In this document: positions 51,243 through 59,457 of the stretch, piece by piece
Numbering within the stretch: position 1 is the first letter of the stretch
How the letters are laid out: each line of letters begins with the position of its first letter
Assembly (NCBI RefSeq): GCF_044594925.1
Contig: NZ_CP138991.1
Location: 3,534,001 to 3,598,000, forward strand
Reading direction: 5' to 3'
Length of the DNA: 64,000 nucleotides
Origin: Maribacter sp044594925
GTDB lineage: Bacteria; Bacteroidota; Bacteroidia; Flavobacteriales; Flavobacteriaceae
Program-made: the position numbers and the translations under genes
The notes under the pieces: generated by a model
Told to the model about the DNA's origin: nothing
What the model saw: only the letters and a program-made list of their open reading frames with translations
Database searches by the model: none

Positions 51243-52646
51243 ATGCAAAAGTATATTGTTTGTTTATTTATTGGAATTTTCTTTGTGTCCAATGCCCAAG
51301 TTCAGGATTCATTAGAATTAGAGTTCAATGAGTATTTAGGCTATGTGAAAAAGTTTCATCCAATTGCCAAACAGGCAGGACTAACCATAAATATAGGTCA
51401 GGCCAATTTAATGAAGGCGCGTGGAGGCTTTGACCCAAAGATAGAGGCAGATTATGAACGTAAAGAATTTAAAGGAAGTGAATATTGGGATAGATTAAAT
51501 GCAACTTTTAAAGTACCTACTTGGTACGGGATAGAATTAAAAGGAAACCTTGAGCGTAACGAAGGGGATTTTATCAGTCAAACAGAAACAGTTCCGGACA
51601 ATGGTCTTTATAGTGCTGGGATATCCATGTCCCTTGCCCGAGGTTTATGGATAAATGAGCGTATGGCTACCCTAAAGAAGGCAAAGTTTTTTAGGGAACA
51701 AACAAAGGCAGATCGAGATTTGCTGGTAAACCAAATACTTTTTGATGCTTCTTTGGCTTATTTTGATTGGCTACAAGCTTATTTGGACCGGGAAGTGTTC
51801 AATAATTTTTTGAGTAATGCAGAAATTCGTTTTGACGGAATCAAGAAAAGTGCCGAGGCTGGCGATAAGGCCGCAATAGATACTGTAGAAGCTAAAATTG
51901 CCGTTCAAAATAGAGCCTTAGAACTAGAGCAGGCCAACGTGCGGTTCCGTAATAGGTCTTTAGAGTTATCTAATTTTCTATGGGGAAATGATAATATTCC
52001 TTTAGAACTACAGCCTAACGTAATTCCGGATACAGATTTGGCTGCGGACATAGATTACACATTGGAAATTCTTGGCAAGCCTTTGGATAGTTTTACGTTA
52101 GAGAATCATCCCAAAATAAAATCATTAGGATTTAAGATTGATGGACTACGAGTGGACAAGCAATTAAAAACCAATAAATTACTCCCAAAAATAGATGTGG
52201 AGTATAATTTTCTAACAGAAAGCCCTGATGTTTTAAATTCCTTTGTTAGGGAGGAGTATAAAGGAGGTTTAGCGTTTCAATTCCCACTCTTTTTACGTAA
52301 GGAGAGAGGGGATTTAAGATTGGCTAAACTTAAATTGAACGATGCACAGTTTGAGTTGGATAACGCACAAATTGAGATACGTAATAAAGTATTGGCCATT
52401 TATAATGAATTAGAGTCTTTTGAAACTCAAAATGTTCTTATCTATGATATCGTCTCTAATTATCAAACCATGCTATCCGCTGAAGAAAGAAAATTTAGTT
52501 TTGGAGAAAGTTCGTTGTTCTTGATCAATTCGCGAGAAAGTAAATTGATAGATGCGGTCCTAAAGCAAAATGCTGTTCAGAATAAATTCTATTCGGCAAA
52601 GGCGAAATTATTCCAGAGTTTAGCAGTTAATCCAGAGAATCTATAA
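51243..52646 (+). CDS. TolC-family outer-membrane channel
   Basis: 467 residues. Signal peptide (FIGIFFVSNAQ, ~19). Two repeats of the outer-membrane efflux fold: the first around YLGYVKKFHPIAKQAGLTINIGQANLMKARGG, the second around ESLFLINSRESKLIDAVLKQNAVQN, the known region of repeated Asn/Ser helices. Strands such as GLYSAGISMSLARGL fit the barrel. It completes the tripartite exporter. Confidence 0.93.
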   Translation: MQKYIVCLFIGIFFVSNAQVQDSLELEFNEYLGYVKKFHPIAKQAGLTINIGQANLMKARGGFDPKIEADYERKEFKGSEYWDRLNATFKVPTWYGIELKGNLERNEGDFISQTETVPDNGLYSAGISMSLARGLWINERMATLKKAKFFREQTKADRDLLVNQILFDASLAYFDWLQAYLDREVFNNFLSNAEIRFDGIKKSAEAGDKAAIDTVEAKIAVQNRALELEQANVRFRNRSLELSNFLWGNDNIPLELQPNVIPDTDLAADIDYTLEILGKPLDSFTLENHPKIKSLGFKIDGLRVDKQLKTNKLLPKIDVEYNFLTESPDVLNSFVREEYKGGLAFQFPLFLRKERGDLRLAKLKLNDAQFELDNAQIEIRNKVLAIYNELESFETQNVLIYDIVSNYQTMLSAEERKFSFGESSLFLINSRESKLIDAVLKQNAVQNKFYSAKAKLFQSLAVNPENL

Positions 52647-52658
52647 TTCTTAGCATAA

Positions 52659-53543
52659 ATGAAAAATGAAGCTTCTGATAGTGACGTAAAGAGTAATTAC
52701 AAACTATGGTTAAAGGATTCATTTTTTATAATTCTAGGTATTTTTTCGGCAGCTTTTGCACTAGAGAGCTTTCTATTGCCCAATAAGTTTATTGATGGCG
52801 GCGCAACAGGAATATCCTTGCTGATCGCTGAAACTTCGGAGATTCCTTTGTATTTATTAATTCTATTTGTAAATATTCCTTTCGTTATACTGGGTTATAA
52901 GGTCATTGGGAAATTGTTCGCATTAAAAACGGCCTTAGCCATACTTGGTTTGGCTATTGTGCTACTTACCATAGATTTCCCTGAAATAACGCAGGACAAA
53001 TTGTTGGTCGCCGTATTTGGTGGTTTTTTCTTGGGTGCGGGAATTGGCCTATCCGTAAGAGGGGGAAGTGTCTTGGATGGCACTGAGGTTTTGGCAATTT
53101 TTCTAAGTAGAAAACTGGGAACTACAATTGGCGACATTATTATCCTTATTAATATTTTGGTATTCCTTGCAGCTGCTTATCTATTATCCATAGAAACGGC
53201 CCTATATTCCATGTTAACCTATCTGGCGGCTTCAAAAACGCTAGATTTTGTAATAGAAGGAATTGAGGAGTATACTGGAGTAACTATTATTTCTGACAAA
53301 AATGAGGAGATAAGAGCCATGATCGTTGAGAAATTAGGGCGTGGTTTAACCATTTACAAAGCCAAAGGAGGTTATGGGAAACAGGGAGTTCATAAGGAAT
53401 ACGACGTTATTTTCACGGTAATTACAAGACTGGAAATACGCAGGTTAAATATTGAGATTACAAAAATAGACCCAAAAGCGTTTGTAGTGATGAGTAAAAT
53501 AAATGATACACGAGGGGGAATGATCAAAAAGAGATCTATTTAG
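52659..53543 (+). CDS. YitT family membrane protein (DUF161/DUF2179)
   Basis: 294 residues. Five or six transmembrane helices in the first ~205 residues (NKFIDGGATGISLLI, GGFFLGAGIGLSVRGGSVLDGTEVLA), then a cytosolic DUF2179 domain (~205-290; GRGLTIYKAKGGYGKQGVHKEYDVIFTVITRLE). It is the last gene of the TetR operon, 12 bp after tolC. YitT proteins have no settled function; co-expression suggests an accessory role. Confidence 0.9.
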   Translation: MKNEASDSDVKSNYKLWLKDSFFIILGIFSAAFALESFLLPNKFIDGGATGISLLIAETSEIPLYLLILFVNIPFVILGYKVIGKLFALKTALAILGLAIVLLTIDFPEITQDKLLVAVFGGFFLGAGIGLSVRGGSVLDGTEVLAIFLSRKLGTTIGDIIILINILVFLAAAYLLSIETALYSMLTYLAASKTLDFVIEGIEEYTGVTIISDKNEEIRAMIVEKLGRGLTIYKAKGGYGKQGVHKEYDVIFTVITRLEIRRLNIEITKIDPKAFVVMSKINDTRGGMIKKRSI

Positions 53544-53614
53544 GTATAATCAATAATTGGTTGTTATATCGTACTGTGATGAACAAGCGTGTGATGACAA
53601 ATTTTAGTAAAAAG

Positions 53615-53637
53615 CTTTATTAGTATACTAGTATTGA
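53615..53637 (+). promoter_or_regulatory. Palindromic AT-rich motif before the phytase-like gene
   Basis: TAGTATACTA (53621-53630) followed by GTATTG; on the other strand it reads AATACTAGTATACTA. It resembles the candidate TetR operator upstream of tetR. It lies about 17 bp before the phytase-like start and could be a site in the same small regulon. Confidence 0.35.
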
Positions 53638-53647
53638 TGTGAAAATA

Positions 53648-54778
53648 ATGAAGAACAGATTTAAAATAGTATGTCTAATAGGACAACTCTTTTTCTTGGT
53701 TTCCTGCGGTCAAGAAGAACTAGATGTGATAGATGATGTTAAGGAACAAGTCAATTCTACTACCGTAACTTTTGTTGACGAGTTTGTACTTCCGGATGGT
53801 CAAGAATTTGAAAATACTTTAGTAGGCGGGTTATCAGGTATTGACTATAAAGACGATACTTGGGTGGCGATTAGTGATGATTCCAAAAAGCCTAGATTTT
53901 ATACCCTGGATATCGCTTATGATCTAAACGGATTTCAAACCTTGAAGGTTATAGCTGTTGCTACGCTTAAGGATAAGTCAGGGCAAAATTTTGAGGCAGA
54001 AACAGTAGACTCAGAATCCATCAGGATAGATGACAACAACGTAGTCTGGTCTAGTGAGGGGAATATTAACGCTAGGATTGACCCATTTGTACGGGTAGCG
54101 TCAATAAAAGGAGATTTTATAGCAGAAATGAACCTGTCAAGGAAGTATGGAGCATCAGATGATGAAAAAACTGGACCGGTGCAAAATGGGGTTTTTGAAG
54201 GACTCTCCTTAAGTGCTGATAATAAAGGATATTGGGTCAATACAGAATTACCGTTAAAGGAAGATGGTACTGCTCCCTCGGTAAATCAGGGAGCGTTAGT
54301 ACGTATGGCATATATTGATAAAGCTACGGGCGAATTTGGAAAGGAATTTGCCTATCTCTTGGACCCAATAGTACGGCCTGCTATTAACGGATTTTCATTT
54401 GAATTGAATGGTTTAGTAGAATTATTGGAATATGAGGATAATAAATTCTTGGCCTTAGAACGTTCATTTTCTGCCGGATATGGGGATGGCGGAAATACCG
54501 TAAAGTTATATGATATAGATGCGACCAATGCAACAGACGTAAGTGATGTTGAATCGCTTAACGCGGTCAATATTGTAATGGTAAAAAAGAAGCTGCTTTT
54601 GAATTTTGATACCATACGCCCTCAATTGACAAACGGAATAGTGGATAATATAGAAGGAATAACTTTTGGCCCAAAGTTTTCGAATGGCAGGAGGTCAGTC
54701 CTTGTGGTATCCGACAACAATTTTAGTAGACTTTATAAGCAATTAAACCAATTTATACTATTAGAACTTCAAGAATAG
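53648..54778 (+). CDS. Esterase-like/phytase-like (PF13449-type) lipoprotein
   Basis: 376 residues from the ATG at 53648 (GTG at 53639 is also possible). Lipobox VSCG near residue ~20. Repeated propeller-like segments include GGLSGIDYKDDTWVAISDDS, GVFEGLSLSADNKGYWVNTE, NGFSFELNGLVELLEYEDNKFLALERS and NIEGITFGP. The family is the phytase-like secreted lipoprotein group, related to but distinct from the classical phytase at 15286. Substrate not assigned. Confidence 0.85.
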   Translation: MKNRFKIVCLIGQLFFLVSCGQEELDVIDDVKEQVNSTTVTFVDEFVLPDGQEFENTLVGGLSGIDYKDDTWVAISDDSKKPRFYTLDIAYDLNGFQTLKVIAVATLKDKSGQNFEAETVDSESIRIDDNNVVWSSEGNINARIDPFVRVASIKGDFIAEMNLSRKYGASDDEKTGPVQNGVFEGLSLSADNKGYWVNTELPLKEDGTAPSVNQGALVRMAYIDKATGEFGKEFAYLLDPIVRPAINGFSFELNGLVELLEYEDNKFLALERSFSAGYGDGGNTVKLYDIDATNATDVSDVESLNAVNIVMVKKKLLLNFDTIRPQLTNGIVDNIEGITFGPKFSNGRRSVLVVSDNNFSRLYKQLNQFILLELQE

Positions 54779-54905
54779 TCACATAATTAGAGCTTAATTT
54801 TCGGCATTTCCGTGATTCTTTTATCATAAAAAGTGTTAATATTCGAGGAGGATTTCTTTTAAAATATAAAAAAAATATTCTCTTAGGTACTATTTATATT
54901 ATAAA

Positions 54906-54991
54906 ATAGTAGTAATACTATCATAGTATAATATATTAACTATTATTTAACGGATTAATACTATTATAATAATTTTTACGTTGTATTTTTG
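54906..54991 (+). promoter_or_regulatory. Promoter region with AATACTATTATA-like motifs
   Basis: Within an AT-rich 256-bp gap: ATAGTA-gtaa-TACTAT (54906-54921), then AATACTATTATA at 54957-54968 (the same 12-mer as before tetR), then a -7 box TATTTTTG at 54984-54991. The motif lies upstream of the -7 box, near where a -33 would fall. Confidence 0.4.
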
Positions 54992-55035
54992 TCGTGCGAA
55001 ACAAGCTATCCATAATCGGGTAAATAGAAGAAAGC

Positions 55036-55395
55036 ATGAAAAAGAGAAGACCAGTATTTTATCCTGAGTTCGATGTTGATGAGAAGACGCCAAAGGTAGA
55101 TACGCTGGAATGGCAAAATATTAGACCGGGTCAATACCTAAAAATCGGAGACCCTTCTAATAGGTATTATCAGTATATCTATACCTCTTTGAATTTTGAT
55201 GACCACAAGGTAGAGAATTTGAAGAAGTTATTGAGTTTTGAAGGCATGGAAGTAGTTGTGATTAGTATTTTGAAGATGAAGGACGGTAGTTTTTTTGCAG
55301 TATTAGAAAGAAAAGGAGAAGCATTTACTGATAGGATATCAAGAGTTTATGCAGATTTGAAAAATGCGTATTTAAAAAAAGAGTTAGTAGTATAA
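55036..55395 (+). CDS. Small cytosolic protein of unknown function
   Basis: 119 residues, no signal peptide. A basic N-terminus (MKKRRPVFYPEF) is followed by two beta-rich halves (LEWQNIRPGQYLKIGDPSNRYYQYI and VVVISILKMKDGSFFAVLERKG). Not recognised. It is 18 bp from the next gene, so they probably form one unit. The promoter region upstream carries the putative TetR-like motifs. Confidence 0.75.
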   Translation: MKKRRPVFYPEFDVDEKTPKVDTLEWQNIRPGQYLKIGDPSNRYYQYIYTSLNFDDHKVENLKKLLSFEGMEVVVISILKMKDGSFFAVLERKGEAFTDRISRVYADLKNAYLKKELVV

Positions 55396-55413
55396 ATAGA
55401 TAAATATATAAGT

Positions 55414-55791
55414 ATGATTAATAAAATGAAGTCAGTTGCAATAGTATTTGGATTACTATGTACATATAACCTTAGTGCTGCGCCCGGAGAAAGTTCAGAA
55501 CCCGAGAATAACATTCCTATGAACAGTTGTTCTGCAGCCCAATTAGAACAAAAATCTCTAATGGCTCTTGAGGAAATTTCAGGATTGGATTTAGTAGAAA
55601 TAGAAGAGGAGGAGGTCATCTTAGGGTATGACACCTATTTTTACTTACCGGCTAACTTTAATCCTTATAAAGGAATGTCTATTGATTTGGAAGAGGTTAC
55701 AGTTGAAGAGCCTGAAGAAAATATAGATTTAGGTTTCAATACTGATAAGTATTTGCCAGAAGGATTTAACCCCTATTCTTGTTCAAATTAG
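55414..55791 (+). CDS. Secreted protein with a tandem YLPxxFNPY repeat
   Basis: 125 residues. Signal peptide (from the Met at residue 5: KSVAIVFGLLCTYNLSAAP). The C-terminal half has two copies of one unit: ILGYDTYFYLPANFNPY (~68-84) and DLGFNTDKYLPEGFNPY (~104-120), about 36 residues apart, with Glu/Val-rich spacers. The mature start is acidic. Similar LPxGFNPY units occur in small exported flavobacterial proteins, but I cannot name a family. It is followed by a terminator. Confidence 0.82.
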   Translation: MINKMKSVAIVFGLLCTYNLSAAPGESSEPENNIPMNSCSAAQLEQKSLMALEEISGLDLVEIEEEEVILGYDTYFYLPANFNPYKGMSIDLEEVTVEEPEENIDLGFNTDKYLPEGFNPYSCSN

Positions 55792-55795
55792 CTTT

Positions 55796-55827
55796 TAAAA
55801 GCCCTAACCTAGGTTAGGGCTTTTTTA
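55796..55827 (+). terminator. Perfect palindromic terminator
   Basis: AAAAGCCCTAACC-TAGG-TTAGGGCTTTTTT. A perfect arm of about 12 pairs with a T-run. Confidence 0.94.
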
Positions 55828-55856
55828 TTGGCACTGCCAAAGCATAATAACACCCC

Positions 55857-55881
55857 AAGGCTTGCCCCCAATACAGTTTAC
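55857..55881. repeat. Dispersed REP-like intergenic repeat, copy E (decayed fragment)
   Basis: AAGGCTTGCCCC-CAATACAGTTTAC corresponds to GGCTTGCCCC-GAGGTAGTTTAC at one end of the full copies. Only that end is recognisable. It follows the terminator at 55796. Confidence 0.45.
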
Positions 55882-55991
55882 TACAACATTTGTGCGCATC
55901 TAAAAACGTAACAATTGTAAGGTTTATGAATAAATGCTACTTATCTGACAAGTATCATCTTTTAAAGATTACTAGGCGTGTAACTTTGAAA

Positions 55992-56012
55992 AAATAGTAG
56001 TATTGTAATATT
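55992..56012 (+). promoter_or_regulatory. TetR-operator-like motif before the thioredoxin-like gene
   Basis: AAATAGTAGTATTGTAATATT; the reverse complement contains AATACTACTATT, similar to the AATACTATTATA motif near tetR. It directly abuts the ATG at 56013. Confidence 0.3.
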
Positions 56013-56636
56013 ATGGACATCAGTAATAAAATAAGTAAAGAGGAAACGCTGGTTGCGGCATTGGGCCATAGTTATTCCTACACCGAGTATAGAGCCTTGG
56101 TAGAACAATTAGCAATAGAAGGAAAGTCAACTGGGCCCATGCAAACAGAAGCATTGGCCAATTACACCCAACTCAATGACAGGCGCATGAGACGTTGGGA
56201 TAAAACCTTGAAGTTTAACGATGAAGCAATAACCATAATAACTGGTGTTTCTCAAAAAATAACTTGGACAGTGCTTACGGAGAGCTGGTGTGGTGATGCA
56301 TCTCCTGCTTTGCCCGTAATGAACAAAATCGCTGAGCTTAATCCTAATATTGAATTACGAATCGTACTTCGCGATGAGAATGTAGATTTAATGAACCAGT
56401 TCTTGACGAACGGTGGTATGTCTATTCCTAAACTCATTATGCGCGATGACGAATCTAAGGAGATAATATCAGACTGGGGTCCAAGGTCTACTAATGCTAC
56501 TAAATTGGTAGAGGAACATAAAGCTGTGAACGGTAGAATAACACCAGAATTCAAACAAGATATTCAAGTTTGGTACAACAAAGATAAAGGGCAAAGTATT
56601 TTAAGTGATTTGTTGTTGCTACTTCCTTTGGAATAG
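56013..56636 (+). CDS. Thioredoxin-like protein with single active-site Cys
   Basis: 207 residues, cytosolic. The active-site stretch is ESWCGDASPALPVMNKIAEL: WCGD has one Cys in place of CxxC, so disulphide reduction in the usual way is unlikely. The fold (VLTESWCGD, ELRIVLRDENVDLMNQF, GGMSIPKLIM) fits the Thioredoxin_9 group. It overlaps the convergent TonB-like gene by 18 nt. Function unknown. Confidence 0.82.
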   Translation: MDISNKISKEETLVAALGHSYSYTEYRALVEQLAIEGKSTGPMQTEALANYTQLNDRRMRRWDKTLKFNDEAITIITGVSQKITWTVLTESWCGDASPALPVMNKIAELNPNIELRIVLRDENVDLMNQFLTNGGMSIPKLIMRDDESKEIISDWGPRSTNATKLVEEHKAVNGRITPEFKQDIQVWYNKDKGQSILSDLLLLLPLE

Positions 56637-57350
56637 ATAGGTAATCGTTCCTTTTTGAACTACTTTGTCCGAAGTGCTGAACTTAGCTCTCATAGCATAG
56701 TTAATGGCGTTATCAACTAAACAACCATTAGAAGTGCCAGAGCTTTTTTCATTAAAATCTGCTTCGGTCACATTTCCATATTTATCCACTTTAATATTGA
56801 TAACAACCTTACCCCCTTCAATACATGTATATATTGGTGGGGGCAACTTATAACTATTTCGCGCTACCAAAGAGTAGGAAATAGACGTTCTTTTCGCGGC
56901 CAGGTTATTCGTAAATTCCTGTTTTTGAGCTTCTTTTTCCCCAAGCAACTGTTTTTTTTCTTCTCTCCTTTTTGCAAGTTCTTTTACTTTGGCGGCATAT
57001 TCCGAGTCGGATATAGATGCATCCGAGATTTCTCCATCACTCATGGCAGCTTTCTCCTCCAGTATTTCGTCTAGCGTTTTTAATGGCTCTGGATTTCCAT
57101 AACTGGGTTTTGCAGTTTCATTAAATGCCATATGGCTTTTAATAGCTTCTGCCTTTGAGATTTCTTCAAGTAATTTTTCCTCTTCCTCGGTAAGTTCCTC
57201 CAATAGTTCTTCTTCCAAAAGCATTTCAACCACATAGTCGTCTTGTTGCTCTTCTTCTGCACCGAGATGAATGTTATAGAGCACCAATACGATAATCGCC
57301 ATGGAGAACATGGTAATGATCAGCGATAGTTGTTGTCTATTTAAATTCAT
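56619..57350 (-). CDS. TonB-like energy transducer protein
   Basis: 243 residues. A transmembrane helix at ~9-28 (SLIITMFSMAIIVLVLYNI), a long Glu/Lys-rich coiled coil (~35-150), and a C-terminal TonB-like domain (~165-243) with PPPIYTCIEGGKVVINIKVDKYGNVTEADFN and FQRK at the end. TonB proteins connect the inner-membrane ExbBD motor to outer-membrane receptors; here the domain has a Cys-containing start (YTCIEGG). ExbB and ExbD are not in the window. Confidence 0.88.
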   Translation of the reverse strand: MNLNRQQLSLIITMFSMAIIVLVLYNIHLGAEEEQQDDYVVEMLLEEELLEELTEEEEKLLEEISKAEAIKSHMAFNETAKPSYGNPEPLKTLDEILEEKAAMSDGEISDASISDSEYAAKVKELAKRREEKKQLLGEKEAQKQEFTNNLAAKRTSISYSLVARNSYKLPPPIYTCIEGGKVVINIKVDKYGNVTEADFNEKSSGTSNGCLVDNAINYAMRAKFSTSDKVVQKGTITYLFQRK

Positions 57351-57421
57351 GTTTATATAACCTTTTTTTGCCCAAATTAGTATAGCATGTAGTTCAAAGA
57401 AATTTGGCTATATCTAAAATA

Positions 57422-57522
57422 GTTTACTCGATAATCGAGATTTATAATGCTCCGACGCTTGCGGCGAAATAAATGTTAGCTTTCCTTCAAATGCCTCGTG
57501 GGCTTGCCCCGAGGTAATTTAC
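57422..57522. repeat. Dispersed REP-like intergenic repeat, copy B (full length)
   Basis: GTTTACTCGATAATCGAG, TGCTCCGACGCTTGCGGCG, TTTCCTTCAAATGCCTCGTGGG and CTTGCCCCGAGGTAATTTAC. Same orientation as the 37949 copy. Its right end overlaps the truB stop codon (57519-57521): the minus strand reads GAGTAAATTACC. Confidence 0.8.
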
Positions 57523-58217
57523 TCCACGCCTAAAAGTTGTTTTTCAAAAACTTCCGGGTCTAGGGCTATATCTACGTTGTAATCGCCTATTTTGGTTCTT
57601 CGTAAGGCAGATAAATGTCCGCCGGAATCTAGTGCAAGTCCAAAATCATGGGCAATAGACCGGATATAAGTGCCTTTGCTACAAACAATCCTAAAGCGAA
57701 CTTCTGGAAGCTGAACGGCTGTTATTTCGAATTCTAAAATGCGTACGTCGCGTTTTTTTATCTCAACTTCTTTTCCCTCTCTTGCGTATTCGTACAAACG
57801 CTTTCCGTCTTTTTTTAAGGCCGAAAAAATTGGTGGTGCTTGTTGTATGTCGCCTAAAAAGCGCTCCGTAGTTTTGTGGATTAATGCTTCGGTAATGTGA
57901 GCTGTTGGATAGGTTGTATCCACTTCTGTTTCCAAATCATAAGACGGTGTACTCCCGCCTAGGGTAATTGTACCGGTGTACTCTTTTACTAAGCCTTGAA
58001 ATTCGGGAATTCGTTTCGTAAATTTTCCTGCGCAGATAATAAGAAGCCCCGTCGCTAAAGGGTCTAAGGTCCCAGCGTGACCAATTTTAATTTTTTTAAG
58101 CTGAAATTTTTTCCGAATGGCCCATTTTAGTTTGTTAACGGCTTGGAAAGAAGACCATCCCAGAGGCTTGTCTATAAGAAGTACTTGACCGTTTAAAAAA
58201 TCTTCCTTGGTTTTCAA
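57519..58217 (-). CDS. truB: tRNA pseudouridine(55) synthase
   Basis: 232 residues. GHAGTLDPLATGLLII carries the catalytic Asp. IRKKFQLKKIKIGHAGT, APPIFSALKKDGKRLYEYAREG and SKGTYIRSIAHDFG are diagnostic. It makes pseudouridine at position 55 of tRNA. It lacks the C-terminal PUA domain of longer homologues, as in many Bacteroidota. It overlaps the preceding small gene by 4 nt; its TAA stop lies in the REP-like repeat. Confidence 0.96.
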   Translation of the reverse strand: MKTKEDFLNGQVLLIDKPLGWSSFQAVNKLKWAIRKKFQLKKIKIGHAGTLDPLATGLLIICAGKFTKRIPEFQGLVKEYTGTITLGGSTPSYDLETEVDTTYPTAHITEALIHKTTERFLGDIQQAPPIFSALKKDGKRLYEYAREGKEVEIKKRDVRILEFEITAVQLPEVRFRIVCSKGTYIRSIAHDFGLALDSGGHLSALRRTKIGDYNVDIALDPEVFEKQLLGVE

Positions 58218-58372
58218 ATCTTTTCTTCTGAAGTCAAATTCTTTTCTTTCAAAGCCTTATTGTATCCAGCTTTTTTACCAATAAAATAAGCCAAAACAAA
58301 GAGACCTATAGGAAATATCAGTACAACTAAAAGTACTATTAAAACTTGCCAAGAACCAATCGCTAAACTCAT
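58214..58372 (-). CDS. Small single-span membrane protein
   Basis: 52 residues from the ATG at 58372: SWQVLIVLLVVLIFPIGLFVLAYFIG is one strong membrane segment, then KKAGYNKALKEKNLTSEEKI, a charged tail. An in-frame start 11 codons earlier is less likely. Between uppP and truB, overlapping truB by 4 nt. Conserved small partners occur at this place in related genomes, but the function is unknown. Confidence 0.72.
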   Translation of the reverse strand: MSLAIGSWQVLIVLLVVLIFPIGLFVLAYFIGKKAGYNKALKEKNLTSEEKI

Positions 58373-58385
58373 AGTACATTGTTTA

Positions 58386-59183
58386 TTAGGCAGAAGTATA
58401 ACCATATACGATGGCGATTAGGCCAACGACCAAGCAGTAGATGGCAAAATAGGAGAGTTTGCTCTTGCGGACTAATTTAATCATCCATGTACAAGCTGCC
58501 AGTCCTGCGACGAATGCGGCAATGAATCCGGCACCCATAGCTATATTATTTTCGCCGTTAAATGTTAAGTCGCCACTAAAGAGGTCTTTGGCAATTTTTC
58601 CAAAAATTAAAGGAACTACCATTAGAAAAGAAAAGCGGGCGGCTTTAGATTTATCTACACCCAATAAAACGGAAGTGGATATGGTAGCACCACTGCGAGA
58701 GATACCCGGAAGCATGGCTATAGCTTGTGATACTCCAACGATAAACGCATTTTTGAAGCTCACCTTCTTTTCGGTATCCTTGGCCTTGTCCGCAAAATAA
58801 AGAAGTACTGCAGTAATCAAAAGCATAAAGCCTACAAAACGAACATTACCGCCAAAAAAAGCTTCTAGTTGCTCTTCAAAAAAGAGCCCTACTACAACAG
58901 CAGGTATCATAGAAATAATAATCTTAAGAGAGAATTGACTTTCTTCGTTCCATTTAAACTGAAATAACCCGCTTAGGATTTCCCAAACATCCTTTCTAAA
59001 TACGAAAATGGTACTTAGAGCCGTTGCAAAGTGAAGTACAACCGTAAAAAGTAGGCTTTCTTCTGGAACGGAATTATCACCTAGAATGGCCTTCCCAAGC
59101 TCAAGATGCCCACTAGAGGAAACAGGAAGAAATTCCGTTAATCCTTGGATTATACCAAGGATAATAGCATCTAAGGTATCCAA
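58386..59183 (-). CDS. uppP: Undecaprenyl-diphosphate phosphatase
   Basis: 265 residues, full length, about eight helices. Both active-site regions are intact: GLTEFLPVSSSGHLEL (Glu-rich motif) and PGISRSGATISTSVLLG. It recycles the lipid carrier for peptidoglycan and confers bacitracin tolerance. Gene order ftsX, DUF3098, uppP, small membrane gene, truB is the common Bacteroidota order; it is one base from DUF3098. Confidence 0.97.
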   Translation of the reverse strand: MDTLDAIILGIIQGLTEFLPVSSSGHLELGKAILGDNSVPEESLLFTVVLHFATALSTIFVFRKDVWEILSGLFQFKWNEESQFSLKIIISMIPAVVVGLFFEEQLEAFFGGNVRFVGFMLLITAVLLYFADKAKDTEKKVSFKNAFIVGVSQAIAMLPGISRSGATISTSVLLGVDKSKAARFSFLMVVPLIFGKIAKDLFSGDLTFNGENNIAMGAGFIAAFVAGLAACTWMIKLVRKSKLSYFAIYCLVVGLIAIVYGYTSA

Positions 59184-59184
59184 A

Positions 59185-59448
59185 TTAGTTCTTCTTTTTA
59201 TGAGGGTTCAACAAAATAGCATAGACTTCAATTCCTAAACCTATGAGTACCAATGTAGGGGCTACTCGTATTCTTCTAAAGTTATATATCTCAGGATTAA
59301 AAACGTTCGGGTCGTCGGTTCCACCGCCACTCATCAAAATAAAACCTAGTGCTATACAAGCTAAACCAATAAACATGAACAGGTAGTTTTTCTTTTGAAA
59401 AATGAACTCCTGTTTGGGTGACTGGTCAATTTTATTCTTTTTACTCAT
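59185..59448 (-). CDS. DUF3098 membrane protein
   Basis: 87 residues. Two transmembrane segments (~22-41 and ~63-80) flank a polar loop (SGGGTDDPNVFNPEIYNFRRI) that is typical of DUF3098. A Lys-rich C-terminus (NPHKKKN) lies in the cytosol. Constant neighbour of ftsX and uppP in Bacteroidota; function not known. Confidence 0.9.
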   Translation of the reverse strand: MSKKNKIDQSPKQEFIFQKKNYLFMFIGLACIALGFILMSGGGTDDPNVFNPEIYNFRRIRVAPTLVLIGLGIEVYAILLNPHKKKN

Positions 59449-59457
59449 AGGGCAAAT

